Below, piece by piece: positions 1 to 8,291 of a stretch of DNA of 39,240 bases. This DNA is from Candidatus Roizmanbacteria bacterium. Its GTDB lineage: Bacteria; Patescibacteriota; Microgenomatia; UBA1406; GWC2-37-13. Below the pieces are notes generated by a model. The model was not told the DNA's origin, ran no database searches, and was given only the letters and a program-made list of their open reading frames with translations. The position numbers and the translations under genes are program-made. The stretch lies in the NCBI GenBank assembly GCA_016201695.1, contig JACQCK010000005.1, positions 1-39,240 on the forward strand, written 5' to 3'. Within the stretch, counting starts at the first letter, position 1. Each line of letters opens with the position of its first letter.

Positions 1-275
1 ATTTGCTTTTTTCTTCTGGCGTAAAGATTTATTGCAAAACTGCTTCCGGCGCTATTACCAATAATCGAAACCCTTGCCTTTTTGTTTGTTATTAAATCTA
101 TTAAACTTATGGCTTTCTCAAGTTTTGGCTGGAAGCCGTTTTCTTCGATCCTCCATTTTGCGTCGAAAACATGGGGAATAATGCCCAATTTTTTCCAACT
201 GCTTAAAACCCATATATGTTCTCTTACCCAGTTTCCCAATCCAGGAATAATAATAACATGATTATCCGCACTCAT
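1..275 (-). CDS. Alpha/beta hydrolase, N-terminal part (runs off the window)
   Basis: An open frame starts at the ATG at 275-273 and runs left out of the window, giving 91 residues. The start reads MSADNHVIIIPGLGNW, a hydrophobic first strand followed by a glycine turn as in alpha/beta hydrolases. Near residues 80-86 there is a GNSAGS nucleophile elbow (GxSxG form), which would hold the catalytic Ser. The acid and His residues lie outside the window. The short, soluble N-terminus without signal peptide suggests a small cytoplasmic hydrolase of the RBBP9/YdeN kind, but substrate cannot be told. No Shine-Dalgarno sequence is seen before the ATG. Confidence 0.7.
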   Translation of the reverse strand, partial: MSADNHVIIIPGLGNWVREHIWVLSSWKKLGIIPHVFDAKWRIEENGFQPKLEKAISLIDLITNKKARVSIIGNSAGSSFAINLYARRKKQ

Positions 276-305
276 TTAAAATATGACATCTAAATTATCG
301 AGTAA

Positions 306-349
306 GGTTTAGCTAAACCGACCTTGGTTCGAGTCAGTAAAAGACTGAC
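306..349. repeat. Two small inverted repeats between genes
   Basis: A perfect 14-bp palindrome (GGTTTAGCTAAACC, 306-319) is followed by a second hairpin with arms GTCAG (333-337) and CTGAC (345-349). They lie in the gap between the hydrolase start and the end of the 275-aa gene. No T-run follows, so a terminator role is not shown. The second hairpin resembles a sequence at about 3558-3593. Confidence 0.4.
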
Positions 350-399
350 AACCTCAACTGCTCTTAACCTACTAAGTAAAAATATACCCTTATTGTTCA

Positions 400-1227
400 T
401 TAATCAAATTTTTTTACAATCTTTGCGGCGCTGGTTAGCAAGGCACGTACGCTACCAAAAGCGGGCAGTTTCAATCTTTTTGGATTGAGGTACGGTAAAC
501 AGTAGTTTTTCCAGAGCGTGTCTGCATCGGCTGTTATAATATCGGGGTGCTTCTTTAATAATTTTTCAACATCGCCCTTGAATTCGGCAAGTAAATGCAA
601 CGTGGCGATTTGAGGCAAATGGTCGAGAAATACCTGAGACAGATTTTCGTTTTCACTCCAATCATGATCTAATTCCTGCCAAGCATAATCCAAGTACTCC
701 TGACCGAAAAGAAGAGTGTTGCCCAAGGGGGGAAAGAACTCGTTCATGTTGACCCTTATATATTTACCCTTCGAATTGCTAATTACTTTTCGGGCCGCTT
801 CCCCTACAGTTTTTCTTAGACTGATGGAGAGGCCTGTCAACTCTGCTTTTAGAACATTAAAACTGCCGTAGGGAAAGTTGCACATCGCGTGGGTTGTCTC
901 TTCTCCCAGTGCAAACTTTGCCTCTGTCGTGTCTAACTTTGATTCAGGAACGACAATACAGTGCGAATTTAAATAAGAAAAAGTTTTGTCCATTCCCTTT
1001 TGTCCGTGGAGTATGATTAAGACCAAACCGTGTTGGTCGACACTTCTCGTATCCTGTGGGTAAACGTAAATTGAATCACTCATTACCGGTAAAGAATATA
1101 TGGCGATATGGGGAATTTGACTATATAATTTTTTCTTTCCGAATAACGGTAATAGACGATTCCAGTAGTCTGCTACTTTACCATATGCACTGGCTGCTTT
1201 CACTTCTTGCGCTGAAGCTGTCTCCAT
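400..1227 (-). CDS. Unknown soluble protein, 275 aa
   Basis: I do not recognise a family. The protein is 275 residues with no signal peptide or membrane segment, so it is probably cytoplasmic. It has a mixed alpha/beta look, with a hydrophobic strand LVLIILHGQ near residue 70 and a GEETTHAM stretch near residue 107 that vaguely recalls a metal-binding ExxH pattern, not enough for a metallopeptidase call. The C-terminus is basic (AAKIVKKFD). The start is the ATG at 1227-1225; a TATCAT box at 1243-1238 lies 10 nt upstream, and no Shine-Dalgarno sequence is present. Codon use and length support a real gene. Confidence 0.6.
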   Translation of the reverse strand: METASAQEVKAASAYGKVADYWNRLLPLFGKKKLYSQIPHIAIYSLPVMSDSIYVYPQDTRSVDQHGLVLIILHGQKGMDKTFSYLNSHCIVVPESKLDTTEAKFALGEETTHAMCNFPYGSFNVLKAELTGLSISLRKTVGEAARKVISNSKGKYIRVNMNEFFPPLGNTLLFGQEYLDYAWQELDHDWSENENLSQVFLDHLPQIATLHLLAEFKGDVEKLLKKHPDIITADADTLWKNYCLPYLNPKRLKLPAFGSVRALLTSAAKIVKKFD

Positions 1228-1289
1228 TTCAGCAATAATGATAACAAATCGAGCAATTCTTCATTTGCAGCAGACTAATCGCAGAAAAG

Positions 1290-1319
1290 AACAAACATTC
1301 AAGATTTTTTGAATTTGTT
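1290..1319. repeat. Hairpin in intergenic region
   Basis: Imperfect inverted repeat with arms AACAAACATTCAA and TTGAATTTGTT around a T-rich loop. It lies between the divergent 275-aa gene and the next plus-strand ORFs. Some Ts follow on the plus strand, but no gene ends just before it, so its role is unclear. Confidence 0.35.
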
Positions 1320-1420
1320 TTAATGCTTTGCTATACTAAAATAATTAGCATTAATGCCGTTATATTAAATGTATTAAATGCAATATAGACTTGACACCTG
1401 GTAGATTGTTAAATAACGGA

Positions 1421-1576
1421 ATGGTCTGGACGGGTAACGAAAAGTTTCTCGGAAAGGAATTTTATGACGTTAACGTAAAGGGTTGCGAGGCTTTGCCCGC
1501 ATTTGGGGTAATGGTTTACCGATGTTCTTTGTGTAATCTTTTGTCTTTTTATACTTCGAATAAAGAAAAAGCGTAA
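1421..1576 (+). CDS. Possible small zinc-ribbon-like protein
   Basis: A short open frame of 51 codons from ATG 1421 (61 codons if a TTG at 1391 is used). The second half contains a Cys, then about 14 residues later a CxxC pair within VYRCSLCNLL, followed by an aromatic FY. This looks like half of a small metal-binding ribbon, but the fourth ligand is not obvious. The rest of the 1240-1750 region shows no other coding signal. It could be chance or the remnant of a longer gene. Confidence 0.25.
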   Translation: MVWTGNEKFLGKEFYDVNVKGCEALPAFGVMVYRCSLCNLLSFYTSNKEKA

Positions 1577-1738
1577 TAATTCTAAAGGCTGTACTCAGAA
1601 CTTAGACTTTTATAGGATTAAACCGGAAAAAAAATGAGCCCCTTGTACAACAAGAAATTAATATTAGATTATGGCTACTTCTAAAGTAGACAATATATTT
1701 CATCATTTAAGCCCAGTATTTAAGATTGCCACGTTTGA

Positions 1739-1744
1739 TATACT
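1739..1744 (+). promoter_or_regulatory. -10 box for the ABC exporter gene
   Basis: TATACT ends 6 nt before the ATG at 1751, so transcription would begin at or next to the start codon. No clear -35 is seen and there is no Shine-Dalgarno sequence. Confidence 0.45.
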
Positions 1745-1750
1745 TTTGTA

Positions 1751-3541
1751 ATGAGGATTGATCAAGCGGTAAGATTTGTTTTTAACAAAGCATATAGAGC
1801 TGCTCCTTTTCTCGTCTCTTTGTATTTATTCCTTATCGTTGTAACTTCAATCGGATCCGTCTTTAATATTTTATTTTTGAAACTCGCTATAGACAGCGCA
1901 GCCAATCAAAAGTCTTTCTTCGATCTATCTCTTCTTTCAGTATTGATACTAATGACCATTTTCAATATTATTTACACTTCTTTGCAAAAACTAACTGAGT
2001 ATATTTGGAATCTAATTGATTTAAAACAAACCGTCTACAGCACAGTTACATTTGTTGATAAACTTTCGACTTTTGACCTTTCCAATTTTGAAAATCCGCA
2101 AAGCTTCGATAAGATCTGGAGATCTTTTAACAGATTAGCTTGGCAACTCAAATTCTATTTAGATGCTGCCATAAAGTTTTTATGCAGTATCATTGCTCTT
2201 TCGGTATCTATCTTGATCTTCTTCTTCGCCTCTCCCCTTAATGCCTTAATCATTATTGTTGCTAATATTATCCCAATAATCGTGAGGTCAAAAATAGGCA
2301 ATCAAACTTTTAATATTTATAAAGCTGATTCCGAAACGAGAAGAAGGTATGAATATACGTCCGGATTGGTAACTAATAGAGAGATGCTTACGGAAATAAA
2401 ACAATATCAAGGATTCAATTTTGTAAAAAATAGGCTACTTTTAATCTACGATGCATTTATTAAAAAACAAACCAAACTATTCAAAAAGGCATGGATTTTA
2501 TTAACTTTAGTCGAGCAGCTACCTATACTGGCAGTATTCTTTTTTCTCATCAATATGGCTTTTCAACTACAGAGCAAGGGGACTACTACTGGAACCTTCG
2601 TATTTCTATTTACAAATATCTTTCTCTTTAATAATGCATTAGGTCAACTGGGGATTTACTTAACAACATTAATTTCTGATAGCTATTTTATTCACGACGC
2701 GATAGATTTTTATAATATTAAACCCAATATCCAATTTCCGATATTGGAAACTAAGGAGGAGAAAAGAGTATTGTCGACAATAAAAAAACCAACTATTGTT
2801 ATTAAAAATCTTTCTTTCCATTATCCAAACTCTGAAAAAAAAGTACTCACTAATATTAATTTGACCATTCCTTTTGGACAAAATATCGCTCTAATTGGAG
2901 AAAATGGGGCCGGAAAAACCACTTTAGTCAAACTTCTATTAAGGGTTTACGATCCATCTGAGGGAAGAATTTTAATTAATGGAATAGATTTAAAAACCAT
3001 CCCTGAGCAACTGTTATTTAAGATTTATGCAACGTTGTTTCAATCATTTGGCAAATTTTACTTAACTATTCGTGAAAATATGGAGTTAGCTTCAGGTAAA
3101 AAACTCTCGGATGAAGAATATATTGATTCTCTAAAAAAATCTAATGCTTGGAATTTTATTAAGAATTTTCCAAAACAATTAGATCAACAACTTGGCCCAA
3201 CCTATACAGATGGAACTGATTTGTCAGGCGGACAATGGCAACAACTGGCAATAGGACGTGCCTTAGTTAGAAAAACGCCAGTTTTAATTCTTGATGAACC
3301 AACATCTTCAGTCGATGCAAAATCGGAAACCGAAATATTTGACAGATTGAACAGGGAAACCAAAAGTTCCACCGTTTTGTTTATCTCCCACAGATTTTCA
3401 ACTATTAAGGAGGCTCAAAGAATCATCGTTCTTGATAAGGGAAAAATAGTCGAAGACGGAGATCATGAATCACTACTGAAAAACAAGGCTAAATACGCAA
3501 CTTTATATACCCTTCAGGCAGAACGTTATATTAGAGAATAA
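1751..3541 (+). CDS. ABC exporter, fused membrane and ATPase domains
   Basis: A 596-residue half-transporter of the ABC exporter type, expected to work as a dimer in the cytoplasmic membrane and pump a substrate outward using ATP. Residues 1-320 hold about six hydrophobic segments. The nucleotide-binding domain begins near 345 with Walker A GENGAGKTT (about 383-391), signature LSGGQ (about 491), Walker B VLILDEP (about 511-517) and the H-loop His in ISHRFS. All ATPase motifs are intact. The family includes lipid, peptide and drug exporters, and substrate cannot be assigned. It stands alone, followed by a weak hairpin and an APH-type kinase gene. Confidence 0.93.
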   Translation: MRIDQAVRFVFNKAYRAAPFLVSLYLFLIVVTSIGSVFNILFLKLAIDSAANQKSFFDLSLLSVLILMTIFNIIYTSLQKLTEYIWNLIDLKQTVYSTVTFVDKLSTFDLSNFENPQSFDKIWRSFNRLAWQLKFYLDAAIKFLCSIIALSVSILIFFFASPLNALIIIVANIIPIIVRSKIGNQTFNIYKADSETRRRYEYTSGLVTNREMLTEIKQYQGFNFVKNRLLLIYDAFIKKQTKLFKKAWILLTLVEQLPILAVFFFLINMAFQLQSKGTTTGTFVFLFTNIFLFNNALGQLGIYLTTLISDSYFIHDAIDFYNIKPNIQFPILETKEEKRVLSTIKKPTIVIKNLSFHYPNSEKKVLTNINLTIPFGQNIALIGENGAGKTTLVKLLLRVYDPSEGRILINGIDLKTIPEQLLFKIYATLFQSFGKFYLTIRENMELASGKKLSDEEYIDSLKKSNAWNFIKNFPKQLDQQLGPTYTDGTDLSGGQWQQLAIGRALVRKTPVLILDEPTSSVDAKSETEIFDRLNRETKSSTVLFISHRFSTIKEAQRIIVLDKGKIVEDGDHESLLKNKAKYATLYTLQAERYIRE

Positions 3542-3549
3542 GAAACTCG

Positions 3550-3570
3550 AACCAAGCTCGCCTGGTTTTT
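3550..3570 (+). terminator. Weak terminator-like hairpin after the ABC exporter gene
   Basis: Arms AACCA (3550-3554) and TGGTT (3563-3567) around an 8-nt loop, followed by three more Ts. The 5-bp stem is short, so function is doubtful. Confidence 0.3.
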
Positions 3571-3645
3571 AGTCACTAAACGGACTGACACCTTCCATTG
3601 CCCACAACTTATTTTACACCGACGTAGAGCTTCGGTTTCTTTTGG

Positions 3646-3651
3646 TATAAT
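3646..3651 (+). promoter_or_regulatory. -10 box just before the APH-type kinase start
   Basis: A perfect TATAAT ends 8 nt before the GTG at 3660, placing the expected transcription start on the start codon. No -35 consensus is visible at 17 bp spacing. Confidence 0.5.
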
Positions 3652-3659
3652 TATTTTCG

Positions 3660-4775
3660 GTGAATAAGTTAATTGATAAGAAAGAGTTTGATCAAATCAA
3701 TCAAAAAATCACAGATAGGACGAATGTATTTTACTGGCAGACTGATAGAGCGGTCACTCCTCAACAAGCCGGTCAAATCTGGGCAGATCGGCATAGATAC
3801 TTCACCGCTGATGAGCTTATAAAAAAAGCGAACGAGGTATTGGAAAATAATTCTGTTGTAAGTATTGAGCCTTTAGATCCTAACGCTCAGACAAATCTCG
3901 GCAATGTTAATTCTGTCAGAATTGCTCACCTTGCTTCCGGTCAAGAGGTAGTCATACGATCTCATCCCAAAGGAATCAAGAACGATTATTTTCATGCCGA
4001 AGCTTTAGCCGCGTCCTATGCCAAAGATAATGGAGTGCCGAGTTATACGACCCTTGCTATTCATGATTTTGAAGGAAAAGATGATTTTGCTTTTCATATT
4101 ACCGAGAGACTCCCAGGCACCGCAATCTCTAAATGGTTAGAAACTCACCCTGAAGATGAGTCCCGTCTTTTAATAGCAGTCGGAAAAGTCCTCGCTGGAA
4201 TTCATCAACTAAGAGTAAAGGGTTTTGGACCATTTGACAATGAAAAAGCAAAAACCGGAAAGCTCATTGGACTTCATGGCTCTTATGTCGGCGCCATCCG
4301 AGCAGGACTGACGTTTAATCTAAAAGTTTTACAGAAAGAGGAAATTTTGACTCCAGCGCAAGCCGCTTCTATAGATAAACTGCTTCAGGCCGATAACTAT
4401 CGTTTAAAATGTGACAATCCTGTCCTCATCCATAACGATTTTGCCGACTGGAATTTGTTAACTGACGGTAAAGATGTTACCGGTGTTTTGGATTGGGATG
4501 AATGCGTCGGCGGCGACTATGTATCCGACATTGCCTGCTGGAGTACCTTTTTTGATCCTGATCGGTTAGAAGGTATGCTTAAGGGATACTTTGCAAATAG
4601 AGAAAAACCGGCAGATTTTGAGGAAAAGTTTCAGCTGCTTCGACTTCGCTACACGATATCAAAAATGACTCTTAGAGTAAGACGATATATTTGGGAGCCA
4701 TCAGAAAGTATAAAGAAAAAAATAATAATCGGCAAAAATCATCTCACAAAGTCCCTTGAGCATTTTAAAACGTAA
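3660..4775 (+). CDS. APH/choline-kinase-type phosphotransferase
   Basis: 371 residues of the aminoglycoside phosphotransferase (APH) superfamily, soluble. The ATP-site strand VVIRSHP with a basic residue lies near 98-104. The catalytic loop is HNDFADWNLL near 258-267 (HxDxxxxN form), and the metal-binding motif is VLDWDECVGGDY near 276-287. These show an active small-molecule kinase fold. The family covers antibiotic, choline, homoserine and sugar kinases, so resistance should not be assumed. The GTG start is chosen because a TATAAT lies 8 nt upstream and no earlier in-frame start is plausible. Confidence 0.85.
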   Translation: MNKLIDKKEFDQINQKITDRTNVFYWQTDRAVTPQQAGQIWADRHRYFTADELIKKANEVLENNSVVSIEPLDPNAQTNLGNVNSVRIAHLASGQEVVIRSHPKGIKNDYFHAEALAASYAKDNGVPSYTTLAIHDFEGKDDFAFHITERLPGTAISKWLETHPEDESRLLIAVGKVLAGIHQLRVKGFGPFDNEKAKTGKLIGLHGSYVGAIRAGLTFNLKVLQKEEILTPAQAASIDKLLQADNYRLKCDNPVLIHNDFADWNLLTDGKDVTGVLDWDECVGGDYVSDIACWSTFFDPDRLEGMLKGYFANREKPADFEEKFQLLRLRYTISKMTLRVRRYIWEPSESIKKKIIIGKNHLTKSLEHFKT

Positions 4776-4967
4776 ATTTTGTACGCAATATGTACAAACT
4801 TCGCCCGCACCAAACAACGGGTCCTAACGATGGCCTTTTGTGTAGTAATCTTATCCAAAACTATACTCAACATAATAAATTCTAGCGTCTGCGATTTAGC
4901 TTCACAAGGATAAATCCGCGCACCTAGACTCATAAAGACTCGACACATTAATATTACTTCAGAAAAC

Positions 4968-5603
4968 CTACTGCTTTGGTGGCAAAGTAGCCTGTGTCGT
5001 TGGTTTAGTAATTTCCGTAAAAAGTTTTATCGCTCCCATAATGGCCGCATTGACACCCACCCTTTCTAAGGGAAGGTAGGGCTGTTTTAAGTCCTCTGCT
5101 TGTACTTTCTTTTCTAGCCACGCCTTTCGATCAGTCTCCAAGGAATGTCTAATCTCATTAGAGGTTAGGTTTGCTGTCGCATGTTCCGCTGCTAATTCAG
5201 CCATAATTTCGTTCATCATGTTATTAGTTATAGGAACCGTCAATCCTGTATCTACTACGGTCTGCTGTTTTGGCGCCATTGCTCTTACGATCTCAGAATA
5301 CCAATGGGCTTCAACCAGTTGAAAACCCGATCTAAAATCGAGAGATCTTGCTAATTCCTCTTCTATCTCATAGAGATTTAGAATATCTTTAGATAAAGGA
5401 AAGGTCGATTTAGATAATAAAGAACGCTCCCAATAATCAGCCAACGTCGTTGCGTCATCCTCAAGGACACTCGCAATAACCGTATACGGAGATTCACCTT
5501 TTACTATTCTTTCTCTTAAATCTTTGATTTATTGACGAATAACTACTATTAGTGGCTCCCTTATTTTTGTGGAAGTTACTCCTTTGGGTATCTCATCTAC
5601 CAT
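4968..5603 (-). pseudogene. Unknown protein gene broken by an in-frame TAA
   Basis: The intact part (TTG 5444 to stop 4968) gives a 158-residue helical, soluble protein of no family I recognise, with residues such as MMNEIMAELAAEHATANL and a Pro/Thr/Gln-rich tail. The same frame stays open upstream past that TTG and, through a single TAA at 5531-5529, back to an ATG at 5603 preceded by AAGAG. The upstream 24 codons (MVDEIPKGVTSTKIRE...) and the 28 codons between the stop and the TTG both read like normal protein. The simplest view is one gene of 212 codons interrupted by a stop. A shorter real gene with a non-standard start is the alternative. Confidence 0.5.
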
Positions 5604-5727
5604 ATCTCTTAAATTATACGAAATATTGACTATTAATCGAGAATAAAAATTATTTCGTCGCTACACTAATCTAACTAAGCTTTTAAATAGTCTACGCTTC
5701 ACAGGGAAAAAACCACTAAACTCTTGA

Positions 5728-5733
5728 TATAAT
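5728..5733 (+). promoter_or_regulatory. -10 box for the cupin-GNAT gene
   Basis: TATAAT about 35 nt before the ATG at 5769; preceded by TTG within CTCTTGA, giving an extended -10 look. The leader would be about 29 nt with no Shine-Dalgarno sequence. Confidence 0.4.
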
Positions 5734-5768
5734 TATAAGATTGGCGTAGTCGTTTAGGCTAGTAAAAT

Positions 5769-6641
5769 ATGAACGTTTTAAAGATAGTAAATGGGTTAAA
5801 GAAAGACTATCCCGGCAAAAATATTATCAGGAATGGTAAACCGGTAACCGAAATCATTTGCGAAATAGATCCAACAGGACGTCATCCAGATTTTAGTCGG
5901 GCAATAGCGGTCGTAGATAAAATCGCTCCCCATTACCACTTAAAGACAGCAGACATTTATAAGATTTTAAAAGGTACGCTGATTTTATATAAAAACGGCA
6001 AAAAGAATACGGTAAAAAAGGGTAAAGCTATAACAATTAAGCCAGGAACTATTCATTGGGCAAAGGGCAAACAAACTCGGCTTGAAGTTATCTCTTCGCC
6101 GGGATGGACTGTAGAGGATCATATTCTGATTAAAATTATTCAAAATACCGATAAAGCAATTGCCGTCATTTACAAAGCCGGCCAGTGGCTTGAGAATGCT
6201 GATAAACACCCTTCCAAATGGTGGCAACCAAAAAATCTTAACAAAGTTTTTTTACTTAAATATGCAAAATCGAATGAATTTTATGTAGCAACCGCCGGTA
6301 ATAATCCTGTTGCCGCAGCTGTTTTTCAAGTCAACCAGCATGCCCAAGATTGGGGGTATATTGACAAAAAAAAGTCACAGTCGGCTTTATATATTCATTG
6401 GCTTTGCGTTGATCGAAGGTTCGCCGGGATGGGCCTACCTAAAATTATGGTTGATTTCGCCAAGCAATACGCAAGAAGTAAGGGCATTGATTTACTCCGG
6501 GTCGACACAAACGGGCAGAAGCTTAGATTGCGGAAAATTTATGAAAATCTCGGCTTCAGATTGATAGGTGTTAGGCAGGAAGACTATCGTGAAACCGCCT
6601 TTTATCAACAGGAAATTGGACCGGCAACCGATTTTTTATAA
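5769..6641 (+). CDS. Cupin-GNAT N-acetyltransferase fusion
   Basis: 290 residues in two domains. Residues about 20-118 form a cupin barrel: the metal-binding motif is PHYH (His55, His57) followed by DIYKILKG, with the second-motif His in KPGTIHWAKG (His96). Residues about 128-290 are a GNAT acetyltransferase with the acetyl-CoA loop VDRRFAGMGL (214-223) and the typical end YENLGF (258-263). Cupins of this shape often bind a small ligand or sugar nucleotide; GNATs acetylate amines. A combined sensing-and-acetylating or two-step role is inference. The stop overlaps the convergent signal peptidase gene through TTATAA. Confidence 0.8.
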   Translation: MNVLKIVNGLKKDYPGKNIIRNGKPVTEIICEIDPTGRHPDFSRAIAVVDKIAPHYHLKTADIYKILKGTLILYKNGKKNTVKKGKAITIKPGTIHWAKGKQTRLEVISSPGWTVEDHILIKIIQNTDKAIAVIYKAGQWLENADKHPSKWWQPKNLNKVFLLKYAKSNEFYVATAGNNPVAAAVFQVNQHAQDWGYIDKKKSQSALYIHWLCVDRRFAGMGLPKIMVDFAKQYARSKGIDLLRVDTNGQKLRLRKIYENLGFRLIGVRQEDYRETAFYQQEIGPATDFL

Positions 6642-7136
6642 TCTTCGCAAATATTTTTTTACCTTATTCAACTCATGAAGAATAATTAAAGATGCCGGAA
6701 AATAAATGAATAGGAAAAGACCGATCGGGCTTTTGATAAACGCGATATAATCGCCGACATAAGGAATAACAAAAAAGACTTTACCGATTATCAATCTTGG
6801 CAAGATAATGGTTGGATCTATGGCCAGATTATTGTCTCCTTTAGCCAGGTATACGTTGCCGCCAATACGATATATCCGATGGCTAATGATTTCCTCGTGA
6901 TTATTGATAACCGTACGATAAATAATGATGTCTCCCTTATCATAATACGGAAATTTCATTGCCATACTTAAGCTTCCTTTTGGTACGGCCGGCGCCATTG
7001 AAAATGATCGGTTGGTGAAAAATCGTACACCACCCAGACTCAAGGAAGACAGTATCGACAAACTGGTATTAAATACAAAAAAAAGCAGAAAAAATAAATA
7101 GCCGCTCTTATAGATTGTCTTACTCATAATTATCAT
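6636..7136 (-). CDS. SipW-like signal peptidase I (second copy)
   Basis: 166 residues of the S26 signal peptidase family, membrane bound. An N-terminal membrane segment (about 10-35) precedes the nucleophile motif SFSMAP (Ser46 in SM). The second catalytic residue is His86 in ISHRI rather than the Lys of the usual bacterial enzyme, and AKGDNN (98-103) gives the conserved GD. A hydrophobic C-terminal segment follows near 130-155. The Ser-His form marks the ER/archaeal/SipW type. It is the last gene of the cassette and starts one base after the stop of the preceding TasA-like gene. The start may be the second ATG at 7127. Confidence 0.85.
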   Translation of the reverse strand: MIIMSKTIYKSGYLFFLLFFVFNTSLSILSSLSLGGVRFFTNRSFSMAPAVPKGSLSMAMKFPYYDKGDIIIYRTVINNHEEIISHRIYRIGGNVYLAKGDNNLAIDPTIILPRLIIGKVFFVIPYVGDYIAFIKSPIGLFLFIYFPASLIILHELNKVKKYLRRL

Positions 7137-7137
7137 T

Positions 7138-7722
7138 TTACCAATTTCCGGACGTGATATTATTACTTAGTGTTCGTTGCGCGTGTAGACCGACCGGATT
7201 TTCATCCGACTGATTGCGGAAGGTATTGAATAAAAAGTCAAATTCACAGTTTTTATTTTTTAGATTGACGCTGTTGTCATCCAAACTAACGGTTATAATC
7301 CAGTCGTTACGAGCATTATCGGAAAATGTAACGTCCGTCGACAAGTCCAATAAAGGCCCCTTGAACAACGTTTTTCCTTCTTTTAAAGTCACTTCGGCGA
7401 TTAACGAACGGCAGAAATCATCGTCACCGGCTTTTTTTACCGTCTTGATGTGATACTTAAAATCGAGCTTACCATCGTTAATTATTCTTACCGGCTTAAT
7501 ATCGAATCCGCCCGGAAGCATTCCGCTGACATTGAAAAAGTTAAAAATTTGGATATTGTTGGTTGTTTGCCGGTTGGAAAAAGAAAGGGTGGTAGCTTGA
7601 AACCGATTTTGGGAAACTGTTCTTTCAGCAAAAATATCGGCGCTTGTAGTTTCAGTAACAGTCAAAAAATAGCCAATCAAGATCATAATTATAAAAATTA
7701 CTCTTGTTTTTGAACTAAGCAT
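7138..7722 (-). CDS. TasA/camelysin-like secreted protein (minor copy)
   Basis: 194 residues. An N-terminal signal segment (VIFIIMILIGYFLTV, about 8-22) is followed by AERTVSQNRFQATTLSF, which matches the region after the cleavage site of SipW-dependent proteins (S-x-N-x-F then T-L). The remainder is beta-rich with few Cys and no known catalytic motif. In Bacillus such proteins are cut by SipW and form surface fibres or act as proteases; a structural surface role is inferred here. The gene starts inside the end of the upstream signal peptidase gene (8-bp overlap), so it is translated in the same operon. Confidence 0.7.
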   Translation of the reverse strand: MLSSKTRVIFIIMILIGYFLTVTETTSADIFAERTVSQNRFQATTLSFSNRQTTNNIQIFNFFNVSGMLPGGFDIKPVRIINDGKLDFKYHIKTVKKAGDDDFCRSLIAEVTLKEGKTLFKGPLLDLSTDVTFSDNARNDWIITVSLDDNSVNLKNKNCEFDFLFNTFRNQSDENPVGLHAQRTLSNNITSGNW

Positions 7723-8212
7723 TTTTCGAAAATACTTTGGTTATTTCATCAAATATGATGATCGCTATCGGCCCCAGAACCAGCAATATAAAACCCGGCA
7801 AGGATTTGGTAAACGCGACTAAATAACCGAGCTTTGGCACAATAAATATCACTTTCCCGATGATATTTTTTTCGCCGATCTGGTCGCCGTCTTCGGCACG
7901 ATTAGCGTCACCTTTTGTCGTAATCTGTAGCTCGTTGTTTCCGGCTGATACACCGATAATTCTATGGGTGACTATTCTTTGCTCTTTATCGACGAAAGTG
8001 ATCACGTCATTTTTTACGTACTGGGTTGGTTTATGATCAATAATAATGTCGCCGATCATAATTGTCGGCTCCATTGACCCCGACTGAACCAAATACGATT
8101 TATAACCGCCTAAAATATTAGTATTAGAGCCAACGGTAAAGACTACAAGCAGTATGAATAATCCGATAAAAACCCACGATAGCAAATTAAACACTGATTT
8201 AAATATTTTCAT
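7715..8212 (-). CDS. SipW-like signal peptidase I (first copy)
   Basis: 165 residues. N-terminal membrane segment (about 8-30), nucleophile motif VQSGSMEPT with Ser46, THRI with His83, and TTKGDANRAEDGDQI (about 98-112) carrying the conserved GD and later Asp, then a C-terminal membrane segment near 130-155. The Lys of standard bacterial signal peptidase I is replaced by His, as in SipW and the eukaryotic/archaeal enzymes. It sits between two TasA-like genes and most likely cleaves both. It follows a strong hairpin, so its expression may be lower than that of the upstream substrate gene. Confidence 0.9.
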   Translation of the reverse strand: MKIFKSVFNLLSWVFIGLFILLVVFTVGSNTNILGGYKSYLVQSGSMEPTIMIGDIIIDHKPTQYVKNDVITFVDKEQRIVTHRIIGVSAGNNELQITTKGDANRAEDGDQIGEKNIIGKVIFIVPKLGYLVAFTKSLPGFILLVLGPIAIIIFDEITKVFSKNA

Positions 8213-8233
8213 GTCGTAAAAATATAAAAGTCA

Positions 8234-8266
8234 AAATGGGTGAGAGATATTTTCTCTCACCCATTT
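8234..8266 (-). terminator. Strong hairpin between TasA-like gene and signal peptidase gene
   Basis: A perfect 14-bp stem (arms 8234-8247 and 8253-8266, core GGGTGAGAGA) with a 5-nt loop. Read on the minus strand it is followed by TTTTGACTTTTATATTTTT, a T-rich tail. It lies 25 nt after the stop of the major TasA-like gene and 21 nt before the ATG of the signal peptidase gene. Confidence 0.75.
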
Positions 8267-8291
8267 ATATTCTTCATCCCACCCGCTCTAC

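Noticed and set aside
301-360. A tRNA-like T-arm sequence (GGTTCGAGTC)
   Set aside because: No matching acceptor or anticodon arms around it.
3660-4775. Antibiotic resistance gene
   Set aside because: APH-fold motifs alone do not show drug specificity; many family members are metabolic kinases.
4739-4948. 69-codon minus-strand frame after the APH-type kinase gene
   Set aside because: Overlaps the end of the kinase gene, has unusual composition and no promoter or family match. The 4776-4967 gap is best read as non-coding.
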